A stretch of DNA of 64,000 nt from Sphingobacterium olei (lineage in GTDB: Bacteria; Bacteroidota; Bacteroidia; Sphingobacteriales; Sphingobacteriaceae), in NCBI RefSeq assembly GCF_005048855.1, contig NZ_SUME01000006.1, forward strand, positions 248,001 through 312,000. The letters are read 5' to 3'. Both the position numbers and the translations under genes were made by a program. Shown here piece after piece: positions 16,893-25,595 of this stretch; position 1 is the stretch's first letter, and every line of letters starts with the position of its first letter. Under the pieces are notes generated by a model, which was given only the letters and a program-made list of their open reading frames with translations, did not search any database and was not told the origin of the DNA.

Positions 16893-18389
16893 TTAGCTGT
16901 AATCAGCCCAGTATTTTGCCGTATCTGTAGCTCTCTTCCATTCATGAAGCTGGGTCTCAAAATCTTTGTCCTTAGCATAACGGAAAGTTTTGTCCTCTTT
17001 CCACAACGCTTTTAATTCCTCGATATCTTTCCAGTATCCGACAGCTAATCCAGCCAAAAAAGCAGCTCCCATTGCCGTCGTTTCCGTAATCGCTGGTCTT
17101 ATCACATTAGTCTTGAGGATATCTGCCTGAAATTGCATCAGAAAATTATTACTGGTTGCCCCACCATCGACCCGCAACTCTTGGATTTTCGCTTTCGAAT
17201 CCATCTCCATGGCTTTTAAAATATCATAGGTTTGATAAGCAATGCTTTCTAACGCAGCCCGTGCAATATGTGCATCGTTAGATCCCCTTGAAAGGCCTAA
17301 TAAAGTTCCTCTTGCCTGGGAGTTCCAGTGTGGCGCGCCCAGACCAGAGAAAGCGGGAACAAGATAAACGCCATCGGTATGGGGAACACTTGTTGCCAGT
17401 CTTTCGATTTCATCCGATTTTCTTATTATTCCCAATTCGTCGCGCAGCCACTGGACAACCGCGCCGCCAATGAAAATGCTTCCTTCCAGTGCATAGTTCA
17501 CTTCCTTGCCGATTTTCCAGGCAACGGTAGTCACCAAATGATTGCGTGATATAACCGGCTTGTTACCAATGTTCATCAATAAAAAGCAACCAGTGCCATA
17601 TGTGTTTTTCACCATGCCTTTCTGTGTGCAAAGCTGACCGAATAGTGCGGCTTGTTGGTCACCTGCTATACCGGCAATAGGAATGCGATTGGTTCCCAGT
17701 TCCGTACTTGTCTCGCCATATACTTCTGAGCTACTGCATACTTCTGGCAGCATGGATTTGGGAATCTCAAAAATGTCTAACAGTTCGTCGTCCCACGCTA
17801 ATGTATTGATATTAAAGAGAAGTGTGCGCGATGCGTTGGATACATCCGTAATGTGTTTTTCTCCGTTTGTTAAATTGTAAACTAACCAGGAGTCTACTGT
17901 TCCAAAAGCGAGCTCACCCTTCTCGGCCATACCTCGCGCACCGCTTACATGGTTTAAGATCCAATTAATTTTAGATGCCGAAAAATAGGAATCAATCAAC
18001 AATCCTGTTTTTTCCTGAATAATTTTATCCCAACCTTTTTCCGCAATTGTTTTGCAGTAATCCGCGGTGCGTCTATCTTGCCATACAATCGCATTGTAAA
18101 TAGGCTTACCCGTTTTTTTATTCCATACAATCGTAGTTTCCCGTTGATTGGTAATCCCGATTGCTTTTATGGATTCTGTTTTTAGTTTGGATTTGGCAAT
18201 GACTTCTGTCATTACCGCGACTTGAGTAGACCAGATTTCTTGTGCATCATGTTCTACCCAACCTGATTTTGGGAAAATCTGCGTAAATTCCTTTTGAGCT
18301 ATATTGATTGTTTTTCCCCGTTTGTCAAATAGAATAGCCCTAGAACTTGTCGTTCCCTGATCCAAAGAAAGTATATACTCCTTGTTCAT
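16893..18389 (-). CDS. glpK: Glycerol kinase
   Basis: Phosphorylates glycerol to glycerol-3-phosphate in the cytoplasm, trapping it after GlpF entry. The 498-residue FGGY-family protein begins YILSLDQGTTSSRAILFD, the ATP-binding phosphate-1 loop. It contains ITNQRETTIVW, AIVWQDRRTADYC and the typical GIAGDQQAALFGQ, GTYGTGCFLLMN and VDGGATSNNFLMQFQADIL segments. The length equals that of E. coli GlpK. It lies 32 bases after glpD and 26 before glpF. Nothing is missing from the catalytic motifs. Confidence 0.97.
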   Translation of the reverse strand: MNKEYILSLDQGTTSSRAILFDKRGKTINIAQKEFTQIFPKSGWVEHDAQEIWSTQVAVMTEVIAKSKLKTESIKAIGITNQRETTIVWNKKTGKPIYNAIVWQDRRTADYCKTIAEKGWDKIIQEKTGLLIDSYFSASKINWILNHVSGARGMAEKGELAFGTVDSWLVYNLTNGEKHITDVSNASRTLLFNINTLAWDDELLDIFEIPKSMLPEVCSSSEVYGETSTELGTNRIPIAGIAGDQQAALFGQLCTQKGMVKNTYGTGCFLLMNIGNKPVISRNHLVTTVAWKIGKEVNYALEGSIFIGGAVVQWLRDELGIIRKSDEIERLATSVPHTDGVYLVPAFSGLGAPHWNSQARGTLLGLSRGSNDAHIARAALESIAYQTYDILKAMEMDSKAKIQELRVDGGATSNNFLMQFQADILKTNVIRPAITETTAMGAAFLAGLAVGYWKDIEELKALWKEDKTFRYAKDKDFETQLHEWKRATDTAKYWADYS

Positions 18390-18421
18390 GTGTTTATGGT
18401 TTATGTGGTTATCATGTTGTT

Positions 18422-19987
18422 TTATATGGTGTACTTTTTCACCAATTGCTCATATTCATGTATCTCTTTCGTTATCCATTCTTCGTCTTTATTCGTTTCT
18501 TTTGCCATGATTCGAGCGACCACCGGTGCTGCCTCCAACGAGGCTTTTGCATCCAGTAATAACAGTCGCGTTCGTCGGGCTAAGAAGTCTTCGACTTTGA
18601 CTATCATCTCGTTTCGGCATGCCCATATCACTTCAGCTGCGGTATAGTCATAACTTTCATGAAGTTTTTCATATAGAGTAGGATCCATTTGCGACAACGC
18701 TTGTATCGCTTGTAGGTCGCTGCCATACACCTGCCAACGTCCGGTTCTTTTCTCCCGTGTTGATCCATGAATGGCAAGGTGATGCGTTTGACATTTCCGG
18801 CTTTCCAGTCCGGCAGTCTTTATTGCCATATCGACCGTTTCTTCACCCATCTTACGGTAGGTAGTCCATTTTCCACCGGTAATTGTAATGAGATCGGAAT
18901 CACTTTTCAACAATTTATGGTCGCGCGAGATTTCCTTTGTACTATTTCCATCTCCATGTTTGGGTGCGGCTAATGGGCGTAGTCCTGCAAATATGCTCAA
19001 CACATCTTCACGTGTAGGCGCATTCTCCAGGTAATCATTTGCCGTGTTTAAGATAAATTGAATCTCCTCTTCTAATGGACGCGGTTCGATCTGGTTTTCA
19101 TGTAGGGGTGTGTCCGTTGTACCCAATAATACCTTACCGTGCCAAGGCACACCGAATAGAACCCTACCATCGCTCGTTTCGGGAATCATCAGCGCATCTT
19201 CATTTCCTAAGAATTTTTTGTCAATTACAATATGAGCTCCCTGGCTTGGTCTTACGAGGTTTTGATGGGTGGCCGTGTCGAGTTTCAATATTTCATCTAC
19301 AAAAATACCGGTGGCGTTGATGAGCGCTTTGGTCTTAACGGTATAAACCTGATCTGTAGTTTTATCCAAAAACGAAAGTCCGTTCACTTTACCCGAACTG
19401 TCTTTGGCTATTTGTGTGACTTCTGCGTAATTGAGGACAGTTGCTCCATGTTCTACAGCGGTTTGTGCAAGATTTATTGCCAATCGGGCATCGTCAAATT
19501 GACCGTCATAATACTGAATGCCACCTTTCAGACCTTTTTCTTTTACTTTCGGTATCTTGTTAAGTACTTCATTTTTATTCAGTAATGTTGATTTTCCAAT
19601 TCTTAACTTCCCAGCCATCCAATCATAAAATTTCAATCCGATGAGAAATTTTAATTTATTGAACGTACTATATGAAGGGATTACGAAGCTCTGTACAAAT
19701 GAAACGTGTGGCGCATTTTGAAATATCAATCCTCTTTCTTTCAATGCCGACTTTACCAGTTTTATATCACCATTTGCTAAATAACGCACACCACCATGTA
19801 CTAGCTTTGTGCTTTTACTTGAGGTTCCTTTGGCAAAATCATACATTTCTACCAACAAAGTTTTGTAACCTCTTGATGCCGCATCCACAGCTATACCAAG
19901 TCCTGTAGCACCTCCTCCAATTATGGTTACATCCCATTCCTTTGTCGTATTGATGGAATTATAAGCTTCGTTTCTTGTGAACTTCAT
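18422..19987 (-). CDS. glpD: FAD-dependent glycerol-3-phosphate dehydrogenase
   Basis: Oxidises glycerol-3-phosphate to dihydroxyacetone phosphate at the inner membrane, passing electrons to quinone. The 521 residues contain the FAD-binding VTIIGGGATGLGIAVDAASR, the signature KSTKLVHGGVRYLANG, a second motif around ALINATGIFVDEI, and GVPWHGKVLLGTTDTPL. TITGGKWTTYRKMGEE near residue 400 is also characteristic, followed by the C-terminal DAO_C domain. It is the first gene of the putative glp/Sus operon and diverges from the regulator gene across a 207-base interval that holds the likely promoter. Confidence 0.95.
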   Translation of the reverse strand: MKFTRNEAYNSINTTKEWDVTIIGGGATGLGIAVDAASRGYKTLLVEMYDFAKGTSSKSTKLVHGGVRYLANGDIKLVKSALKERGLIFQNAPHVSFVQSFVIPSYSTFNKLKFLIGLKFYDWMAGKLRIGKSTLLNKNEVLNKIPKVKEKGLKGGIQYYDGQFDDARLAINLAQTAVEHGATVLNYAEVTQIAKDSSGKVNGLSFLDKTTDQVYTVKTKALINATGIFVDEILKLDTATHQNLVRPSQGAHIVIDKKFLGNEDALMIPETSDGRVLFGVPWHGKVLLGTTDTPLHENQIEPRPLEEEIQFILNTANDYLENAPTREDVLSIFAGLRPLAAPKHGDGNSTKEISRDHKLLKSDSDLITITGGKWTTYRKMGEETVDMAIKTAGLESRKCQTHHLAIHGSTREKRTGRWQVYGSDLQAIQALSQMDPTLYEKLHESYDYTAAEVIWACRNEMIVKVEDFLARRTRLLLLDAKASLEAAPVVARIMAKETNKDEEWITKEIHEYEQLVKKYTI

Positions 19988-20021
19988 TTTGTTTAATGAT
20001 GTTTTTGTTTTATTTATTTTG

Positions 20022-20052
20022 TAAATATATTAAAAATCGTAAATAAACGAAA
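20022..20052 (-). promoter_or_regulatory. Candidate promoter of the glp/Sus operon
   Basis: On the minus strand, TTTC (20052-20049) and TATATTTA (20029-20022) are separated by exactly 19 bases. They match 3 of 4 and 5 of 6 fixed positions of the Bacteroidota promoter pattern TTTG and TAnnTTTG. The implied transcript start is about 30 bases upstream of glpD. Confidence 0.5.
20037..20050. promoter_or_regulatory. Candidate GlpR operator inside the glp promoter spacer
   Basis: A short palindrome TCGT-AAATAA-ACGA lies between the -33 and -7 elements of the candidate glp promoter. DeoR/GlpR-type repressors bind A/T-rich sites with TCG/CGA half-sites, so the position and composition fit a repressor site. 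The repeat is short, so this is suggestive only. Confidence 0.35.
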
Positions 20053-20116
20053 CTTTGTGAAAGAAAAAATAATTTTGTCTTTTTTGTTGAAGAAGTTCCT
20101 TACATTAGAAATATGA

Positions 20117-20162
20117 AATACCCGTGCACCGTATGTCAACACAGTATATATCCGCGGGTATT
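20117..20162. repeat. Inverted repeat upstream of glpR
   Basis: AATACCCG (20117-20124) and CGGGTATT (20155-20162) form a perfect 8-bp inverted repeat with a 30-base loop, ending 32 bases before the regulator start codon. It may be a leader hairpin or part of an autoregulatory site. No function can be assigned from sequence. Confidence 0.4.
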
Positions 20163-20194
20163 GACTATAACCTTTAAAAACAGATACATATTAT

Positions 20195-20962
20195 ATGAAT
20201 AATGTTGAGCGCCATCAATATATTATACGGAAGATAAAGCAGGACGGACATGTTTCTGTATTGGATTTATGTGAAGATTTAAAAGTTTCTTCTGTAACAA
20301 TCCGAAAGGATTTACAGTTTTTGGAAGACAGCGGACTGGTGTATCGTACACATGGTGGTGCGACATCGCAGAATCCATATCAAACCGATAGAACCGTTTT
20401 TGAGAAAGAAAAAATTCATGAATCGGAAAAAATACGGATTGCAAAAGCAGCTTCTAACCTGGTAATCAACAACGATTCGATTATTATCGGATCGGGAACG
20501 ACGACACAGTTTTTCGCACGCCAGTTGGCTCCGCAGGGCAACCTCACGGTGGTAACGTCTGCGTTGAATGTAACGTTGGAACTCATTAAACATGATAATG
20601 TCGAGATTATTCAATTGGGGGGCGCTGTAAGAAAGACGTCGACTTCCGTAACAGGTCAATATGCACACAGTACACTTGACCATTTTTTCTGTTCGAAGTT
20701 GTTTTTGGGTGTAGATGGGATAGACTTAGATTTTGGTATTTCTACGACCAATGCGCAGGAAGCCATATTGAATATGAAAATGATTGACGTAGCGCAACAG
20801 GTGATCGTTCTTGCAGACTCCAGTAAATTTGGCCGTAAAAGTTTCGGAAAAATTGTGGATTTTTCTAAAATAGATATGATTATCAGTGACGATATTCCTC
20901 CAAAATTTAAAGAATTGTTTGATTCATTAGGTATAGAAACTATAATATGTAAGTCTGAATAG
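20195..20962 (+). CDS. glpR: DeoR/GlpR-family transcriptional regulator
   Basis: A 255-residue repressor-type protein. An N-terminal winged helix-turn-helix (about 6-57: RHQYIIRKIKQDGHVSVLDL and SSVTIRKDLQFLE) is followed by the effector domain DeoRC, with NDSIIIGSGTTTQFFARQL, LGVDGID and VLADSSKFGRKSFG. DeoRC domains sense sugar or polyol phosphates; E. coli GlpR senses glycerol-3-phosphate. Divergent placement next to glpD makes GlpR the natural name, with glycerol-3-phosphate as probable inducer. The symbol rests on context plus family, because the effector cannot be read from sequence. Confidence 0.85.
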   Translation: MNNVERHQYIIRKIKQDGHVSVLDLCEDLKVSSVTIRKDLQFLEDSGLVYRTHGGATSQNPYQTDRTVFEKEKIHESEKIRIAKAASNLVINNDSIIIGSGTTTQFFARQLAPQGNLTVVTSALNVTLELIKHDNVEIIQLGGAVRKTSTSVTGQYAHSTLDHFFCSKLFLGVDGIDLDFGISTTNAQEAILNMKMIDVAQQVIVLADSSKFGRKSFGKIVDFSKIDMIISDDIPPKFKELFDSLGIETIICKSE

Positions 20963-21045
20963 TGGTCTGTTTTCGATTCCTGTAGAACGCTAATAAAGCG
21001 ACTCTAGTGTTTAAGAAGTAAGGTTGGTGTGTAGTTTTTAGATAG

Positions 21046-21078
21046 TTTGATTAAACTATTAATCAATGAATATGTTTA
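21046..21078 (+). promoter_or_regulatory. Candidate promoter of the ABC transporter gene
   Basis: TTTG (21046-21049), a 21-base spacer and TATGTTTA (21071-21078) fit the Bacteroidota promoter pattern except for the last base. The transcript would start very close to the ATG at 21085, suggesting a nearly leaderless message. Confidence 0.4.
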
Positions 21079-21084
21079 ATTAGT

Positions 21085-22869
21085 ATGACGATATCGCAGC
21101 TGTTTAAAAAGATAGTTCCTTTTACGAAATCTTACAAAAATTTAATTTTTTATACGTTAATACTAACCGTTATCGGTTCTTTTGCTGCGCAGGTAAATGC
21201 CTTTATATTGAAATATACGGTAGATAGTATTAGCGACTTGCTGGTCGCCCGGACGCCGCTAGGGCAGGGGGTTCATCTTTTGGGAATTATTTCCATCGTT
21301 CTTTTGGCTAAAGAAATCATCTATTCATGTGTCCAGTTCGGTCAGAAGTTTTACGGCGAAAAGTTGCGTATTATGATAGCACGAGATTTTTCTCAAGCTA
21401 TCGTCGATAAAATTTTGACCTATAAATTGGCATTTTATACATCTACTACCAATGAATCGGGTAAACTGCAGACCCGGATAGATGCCGGGATCAGTTCGCT
21501 CACCCGATTAGTGCAGAATTTTTTTATTGATATTTTACCGCTGTTCGCCAATGCTATTGTTGCATTGGTTTGTATGTTCCTGGCCAATTTTTACGTAGGG
21601 CTGGTAGGCTTGATTATTATTCCCATCTACTTCTTCGTTTCGCAGATGCAGGCACAGCGATTATCGGGGTTCCGTCGTAATATGCGTAGCTATCGTGAAA
21701 ATAAGAGTAATCAAATTATAAACTTAATAGATTCGATCACCGTTATTAAATCGTTTGTCACTGAAAAAATAGAGGCCGATCGGCACAAAAAGATTCAATA
21801 TGATATGACAGAGAATCAAATGGCCACGCGTAAAACGAGTTTTCTATTTGATAGCATCAAAGGATTTATTGAACAGATCGGAATTGTAATTGTCATTATT
21901 TTGACGGCGTATTTTGTGCTTAATGAGCAAATGACGCTAGGCGCGATTATGTTTCATATTATGTTGTTTAACAATGTTTCAGCGCCTATAAGACAATTAC
22001 ATCGCATATATGATGAAGTAAACGATGCGTTAATTTATTCGGAAAGTTTTTTTGGTATATTGGAAGCAGATGATCAAAAAGAACAAAGTGGCAAATATCG
22101 TCCCGCTATCATTAAAGGTTTAATAGAAATTCAACATGTTGACTTCGAGTATCCAAACGGCCACAAAGCACTGAGCGGTGTAAATATGATCATCAAACCC
22201 AATCAGAATACGGCTTTAGTCGGACTGTCGGGTGCAGGAAAGAGTACGATAATAAATTTATTGGACAAGTTTTACGAACCCACAACGGGTAGGATCTTGC
22301 TCGATGGCGTCGATTTAAAGGAATACGATACGGAGTTTCTGCGCGAAAATGTGGGACTCGTTTTACAGCGGAATCATATTTTCAAAGGAAGTATAGCCGA
22401 TAACATCCGTTATGGAAAAATCGATGCGACGATGGAAGAGGTTATTGAAGCATCAAAGCAGGCATATATCCACGAGCAGATTTTAGAATTACAGAACGGA
22501 TACAATTCGGAAGCGCACCTGTTATCTGGTGGGCAGCAGCAACGGATTGCCATTGCACGCATGTTCTTAAAGAATCCACCTATTATTTTTCTGGATGAAC
22601 CTACAGCTAATTTAGATGCTATTGCAACAGAGCAGATTAAAAACAGCCTCGACGCGATCAAGGTAGGGCGTACGGTGATTGTTGTATCACACAGCATTTC
22701 CCAAATAATTGATTCGGAACATATTATTGTAATGGAAAAGGGGCGGGTTATAGAAGACGGTACGCACGAAGAATTGTATGATAATAAAGATACATACCAT
22801 CGTATTTTTAGCGCTATGGCAAATAGTTTAAATATTCAAAAAATCACGGAATCCATGCGCGAGGATTAA
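21085..22869 (+). CDS. ABC transporter, fused membrane and ATP-binding domains
   Basis: A 594-residue half-transporter of the exporter type. A six-helix membrane domain (residues 1 to about 320) is followed by a nucleotide-binding domain with Walker A GLSGAGKST, Q-loop VLQRNHIF, signature LLSGGQQQRIAIAR, Walker B IIFLDEPTA and the switch histidine in VVSHSIS. It probably works as a homodimer exporting a lipid, peptide or drug; the substrate is not evident. The acyltransferase gene follows on the same strand, with its likely start 53 bases downstream, so a lipid-linked role is possible but unproven. Confidence 0.9.
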   Translation: MTISQLFKKIVPFTKSYKNLIFYTLILTVIGSFAAQVNAFILKYTVDSISDLLVARTPLGQGVHLLGIISIVLLAKEIIYSCVQFGQKFYGEKLRIMIARDFSQAIVDKILTYKLAFYTSTTNESGKLQTRIDAGISSLTRLVQNFFIDILPLFANAIVALVCMFLANFYVGLVGLIIIPIYFFVSQMQAQRLSGFRRNMRSYRENKSNQIINLIDSITVIKSFVTEKIEADRHKKIQYDMTENQMATRKTSFLFDSIKGFIEQIGIVIVIILTAYFVLNEQMTLGAIMFHIMLFNNVSAPIRQLHRIYDEVNDALIYSESFFGILEADDQKEQSGKYRPAIIKGLIEIQHVDFEYPNGHKALSGVNMIIKPNQNTALVGLSGAGKSTIINLLDKFYEPTTGRILLDGVDLKEYDTEFLRENVGLVLQRNHIFKGSIADNIRYGKIDATMEEVIEASKQAYIHEQILELQNGYNSEAHLLSGGQQQRIAIARMFLKNPPIIFLDEPTANLDAIATEQIKNSLDAIKVGRTVIVVSHSISQIIDSEHIIVMEKGRVIEDGTHEELYDNKDTYHRIFSAMANSLNIQKITESMRED

Positions 22870-22922
22870 TTTGGAATAGTTTGTGCATAAATTTATTTAC
22901 ATTTATAACATATGTATTAAAT

Positions 22923-23891
22923 ATGCTTTATTTTCTATTGCGAAATTTTATCAAAATCGGACTACAATGGTATATTGCTGATGTAAGACCATTGCATTTG
23001 GAAAGGGCGAAGTTTCAAGGCCCCACACTTATTCTTTCCAATCACCCAAATTCTTTTTTTGATGCATTGTTGATAGCAGCCCATGCACCCGAAGAAATTC
23101 ATTATCTGGTAAGAGGGGATATTTTTCGAAATCCCATTATTAATGTTGTATTGCGATCGTTATATATGTTGCCGATCTACAAGAAGTCCGATGATCCTGA
23201 ACATACCATAAAAAATGAATTTACTTATGATGAATGTGTGCGAATTTTACGGGATGGTAAGCATGTTCTCATTTTTCCGGAAGGCAAATCACACAATCTT
23301 TGGTATCTGCAGCAATTTATGAAGAATGGTCTTTCTGCACTTTTAGAACGATCTTATAAACGGAACATCCCTATACAGATACAGCCTTATGCCTTAAATT
23401 ATAATTCGTTTTTAAGCGTTCCCAAGAGCGTGTCTATTGAGGCGTTGTATACTATCGATTCGACAGAATATATTGAAAACGGTTCTTTACAAATTGAATC
23501 GATTATTGCGCTTACTCAAGAAGAGTTGAAAAAGAATATGCCGGGAGCTCCTTTGCAACCAAATGCATTGGCAGAAAATAAGAAAAAAATGTTATTTGTT
23601 CCTGCTAAAATTGGCTACTACACCCAATATTGGTTCTATAAATTATGGAAGAATTATATTGCTAAGAAAACACAGGGAACTATCTTTTATGATTCGTTGC
23701 TTTTTGGAGCTTTACTTTTTTCGTACCCCATTTTTGTGTTGCTAGTAAGTATCCTTGTGGGGAATTTACTTAGTTTTTGGTGGGGAGTTTTTGTTTTTAT
23801 GCTGTTGCCCGCTACGAGTTATTGTATGTCGCAATATCAACATATAAAAGTAGAAGCGGATTTAGAAAGTGAACGGGTTAATTATTTCTAG
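22923..23891 (+). CDS. PlsC-like 1-acyl-sn-glycerol-3-phosphate acyltransferase family protein
   Basis: A membrane acyltransferase of the PlsC/LPLAT superfamily, about 322 residues from the ATG at 22923. The frame extends upstream only through a TTG codon, so I take the first ATG (MLYFLLRNFIK). Motifs are NHPNSFFDALL (catalytic His and Asp), an arginine-bearing LVRGDIFRN, and FPEGKSHN (substrate phosphate binding). Two C-terminal hydrophobic segments (LLFGALLFSYPIFVLLVSIL and the next) anchor it. Proteins of this plan in Bacteroidota are often annotated 1-acylglycerol-3-phosphate acyltransferase, but the acceptor could be another lipid. It lies downstream of an ABC exporter gene. Confidence 0.82.
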   Translation: MLYFLLRNFIKIGLQWYIADVRPLHLERAKFQGPTLILSNHPNSFFDALLIAAHAPEEIHYLVRGDIFRNPIINVVLRSLYMLPIYKKSDDPEHTIKNEFTYDECVRILRDGKHVLIFPEGKSHNLWYLQQFMKNGLSALLERSYKRNIPIQIQPYALNYNSFLSVPKSVSIEALYTIDSTEYIENGSLQIESIIALTQEELKKNMPGAPLQPNALAENKKKMLFVPAKIGYYTQYWFYKLWKNYIAKKTQGTIFYDSLLFGALLFSYPIFVLLVSILVGNLLSFWWGVFVFMLLPATSYCMSQYQHIKVEADLESERVNYF

Positions 23892-23901
23892 ATCTAGATA
23901 A

Positions 23902-23939
23902 AATAGCAGTGCCAACCCGAACGGACTGGCTCTGCTATT
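23902..23939. terminator. Bidirectional hairpin between convergent genes
   Basis: AATAGCAG-T-GCCA (23902-23914) pairs with TGGC-T-CTGCTATT (23927-23939), a 12-bp stem with one internal T-T mismatch. It lies between the acyltransferase stop and the stop of the outer-membrane protein gene on the other strand. T-rich sequence follows in both directions. Confidence 0.65.
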
Positions 23940-23950
23940 GATGGTATTTC

Positions 23951-25516
23951 TTAAAACTTTGCACCTAATGTCAAAAGTACATTGGTACGGTTATGGTCAA
24001 TACTCGCTACCGGACTTGCCACTCCCCAAAACGATTCATTAATGGTATATGGGTTTTGTTTGTACGAATTTACCTGATGTACTACGGCAACGTCTAGATA
24101 AGCAGAATTTGTTATCTTAAAACCTAATCCTAAACTACCGCTGTAATTGGTGTCGTCTGCATATTGATATGGGTTGCCAAAATAGTTAAAACCAGCTCTT
24201 CCACTTACAATGTTATTGAACAAATATTCGCCACCTACACGTAGGTTTACAGCACCTTGGTATTCATCCTTAATGTCCTCGTTAAGTGTATTGTAGATAC
24301 TGCCGTTAGCCGGAACTCTGCTGCCGAGTGTATGATATTTTATCGTACTGTAATCAATATATTCTGCGTCGGCTGTAATTAATCCTCTACTGAAGAATTT
24401 AGTGGCACCTAAAGCAAATTTCCAAGGTGTGTTTAACTGGTAGTCCGTAGCGCTGTCGTAAAATTCAGATTCATAAGATGAAAAGGCATTTGTTGCCGCT
24501 TCATTATCATAAAAATCGATATCGGTATATGCTCGAGTATCTTCTTTTACAGTTGTCCAAGTAGGCGTAGTGATGGTCAGTCCAATATTCCAATCTGCGG
24601 TAGGCTTATATATCGCACCTAACTTTAGGTCGATACCAGAACCTTCAGTTACCTGTGAAAAATTATCAAACAATTCGTAACTCGCCTCTACAAAGTCATA
24701 TTTATCGTTGGTAGGATCTGCGAAATCAGAATTTGGATTGTCCTCCAAGATAGCTGCTCTGTCCTTTGTCCATCCGTTTTCAATAAATTGAGAAGATCTT
24801 TCATAACGGAAAGATGTAATTCCCAGCGTAGCTCCAAAATACAATTTATTGCTGTGGTTGGCGCCAAAAGCTATAGCTGTTTTGGAACGGTTTCCTTTTT
24901 GAAGAATGTCATTATATTGGTTTTTGGAACCGTTTTCTACGGCTAGAGGAAAATACCCCAATGTAGCATCACCAAAACGTTCAACCATGTTCGAACCACT
25001 AAAATCATTGGTAAAGTCGGGGTTTCCGTCCATGATATCTGTCAACGCATTCACGATAGATGAATTCATATTATTGCCTTCATATGTTAAATGGTTGTTG
25101 TAGTTTTGGGTTTTGTCGTAGCTCAATCCTACATTAAAATTTAGAATGCCACTACTTAAATTACCCGATTTACGTGTTGGAAAATGAAAAACAATACCAG
25201 CTTGATCGATACCAAAGTTGCCTTTATTACTCGTCGTACTAAGACCTTCGAATGCAGTTTTGTTTTGGTTCTGAAGGTAATTAAATGTTACGGATACATC
25301 CGAACGTCCAAAGAATCCTAATCCAGCAGGATTTCCAGCAATGGTACTAATGTCGCCGCCTAAAGCTGTCTGTGCATTTCCCAATCCTTTAAAACGCGCA
25401 GACCCACCGTTGTTTTCCTGGGAAAATAAAATGGCATCGCCTAGGGATTGAGCTTGAACGGTTCCCCAAAATGTACTCGCAACGAATGCGGATAATATGA
25501 AGTTTCTTAATCTCAT
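23951..25516 (-). CDS. Outer-membrane protein, OmpP1/FadL/TodX-like
   Basis: A long-chain fatty acid/aromatic transporter-like barrel of about 521 residues. The signal peptide RNFILSAFVASTFWGTVQAQ is followed by the FadL-type N-terminal plug: GGSARFKGLGNAQTALGGD then GNPAGLGFFGRSDV. The rest alternates as barrel strands, and the C terminus ends NVLLTLGAKF with a terminal Phe. The frame extends upstream to a TTG at 25549, but the ATG at 25516 (MRLRNFIL) gives a proper signal peptide. Annotation pipelines sometimes call such proteins hemin receptors, which this sequence does not support. It lies 79 bases downstream of the Gly/Ser-rich lipoprotein gene, possibly in the same transcript. Confidence 0.85.
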   Translation of the reverse strand: MRLRNFILSAFVASTFWGTVQAQSLGDAILFSQENNGGSARFKGLGNAQTALGGDISTIAGNPAGLGFFGRSDVSVTFNYLQNQNKTAFEGLSTTSNKGNFGIDQAGIVFHFPTRKSGNLSSGILNFNVGLSYDKTQNYNNHLTYEGNNMNSSIVNALTDIMDGNPDFTNDFSGSNMVERFGDATLGYFPLAVENGSKNQYNDILQKGNRSKTAIAFGANHSNKLYFGATLGITSFRYERSSQFIENGWTKDRAAILEDNPNSDFADPTNDKYDFVEASYELFDNFSQVTEGSGIDLKLGAIYKPTADWNIGLTITTPTWTTVKEDTRAYTDIDFYDNEAATNAFSSYESEFYDSATDYQLNTPWKFALGATKFFSRGLITADAEYIDYSTIKYHTLGSRVPANGSIYNTLNEDIKDEYQGAVNLRVGGEYLFNNIVSGRAGFNYFGNPYQYADDTNYSGSLGLGFKITNSAYLDVAVVHQVNSYKQNPYTINESFWGVASPVASIDHNRTNVLLTLGAKF

Positions 25517-25595
25517 TATTGAATAGTATGTTGTTAAAATAATAGCCAATATAATTTAACAGATATTGGCTATTGGGATATATTTACTTGCTTCG

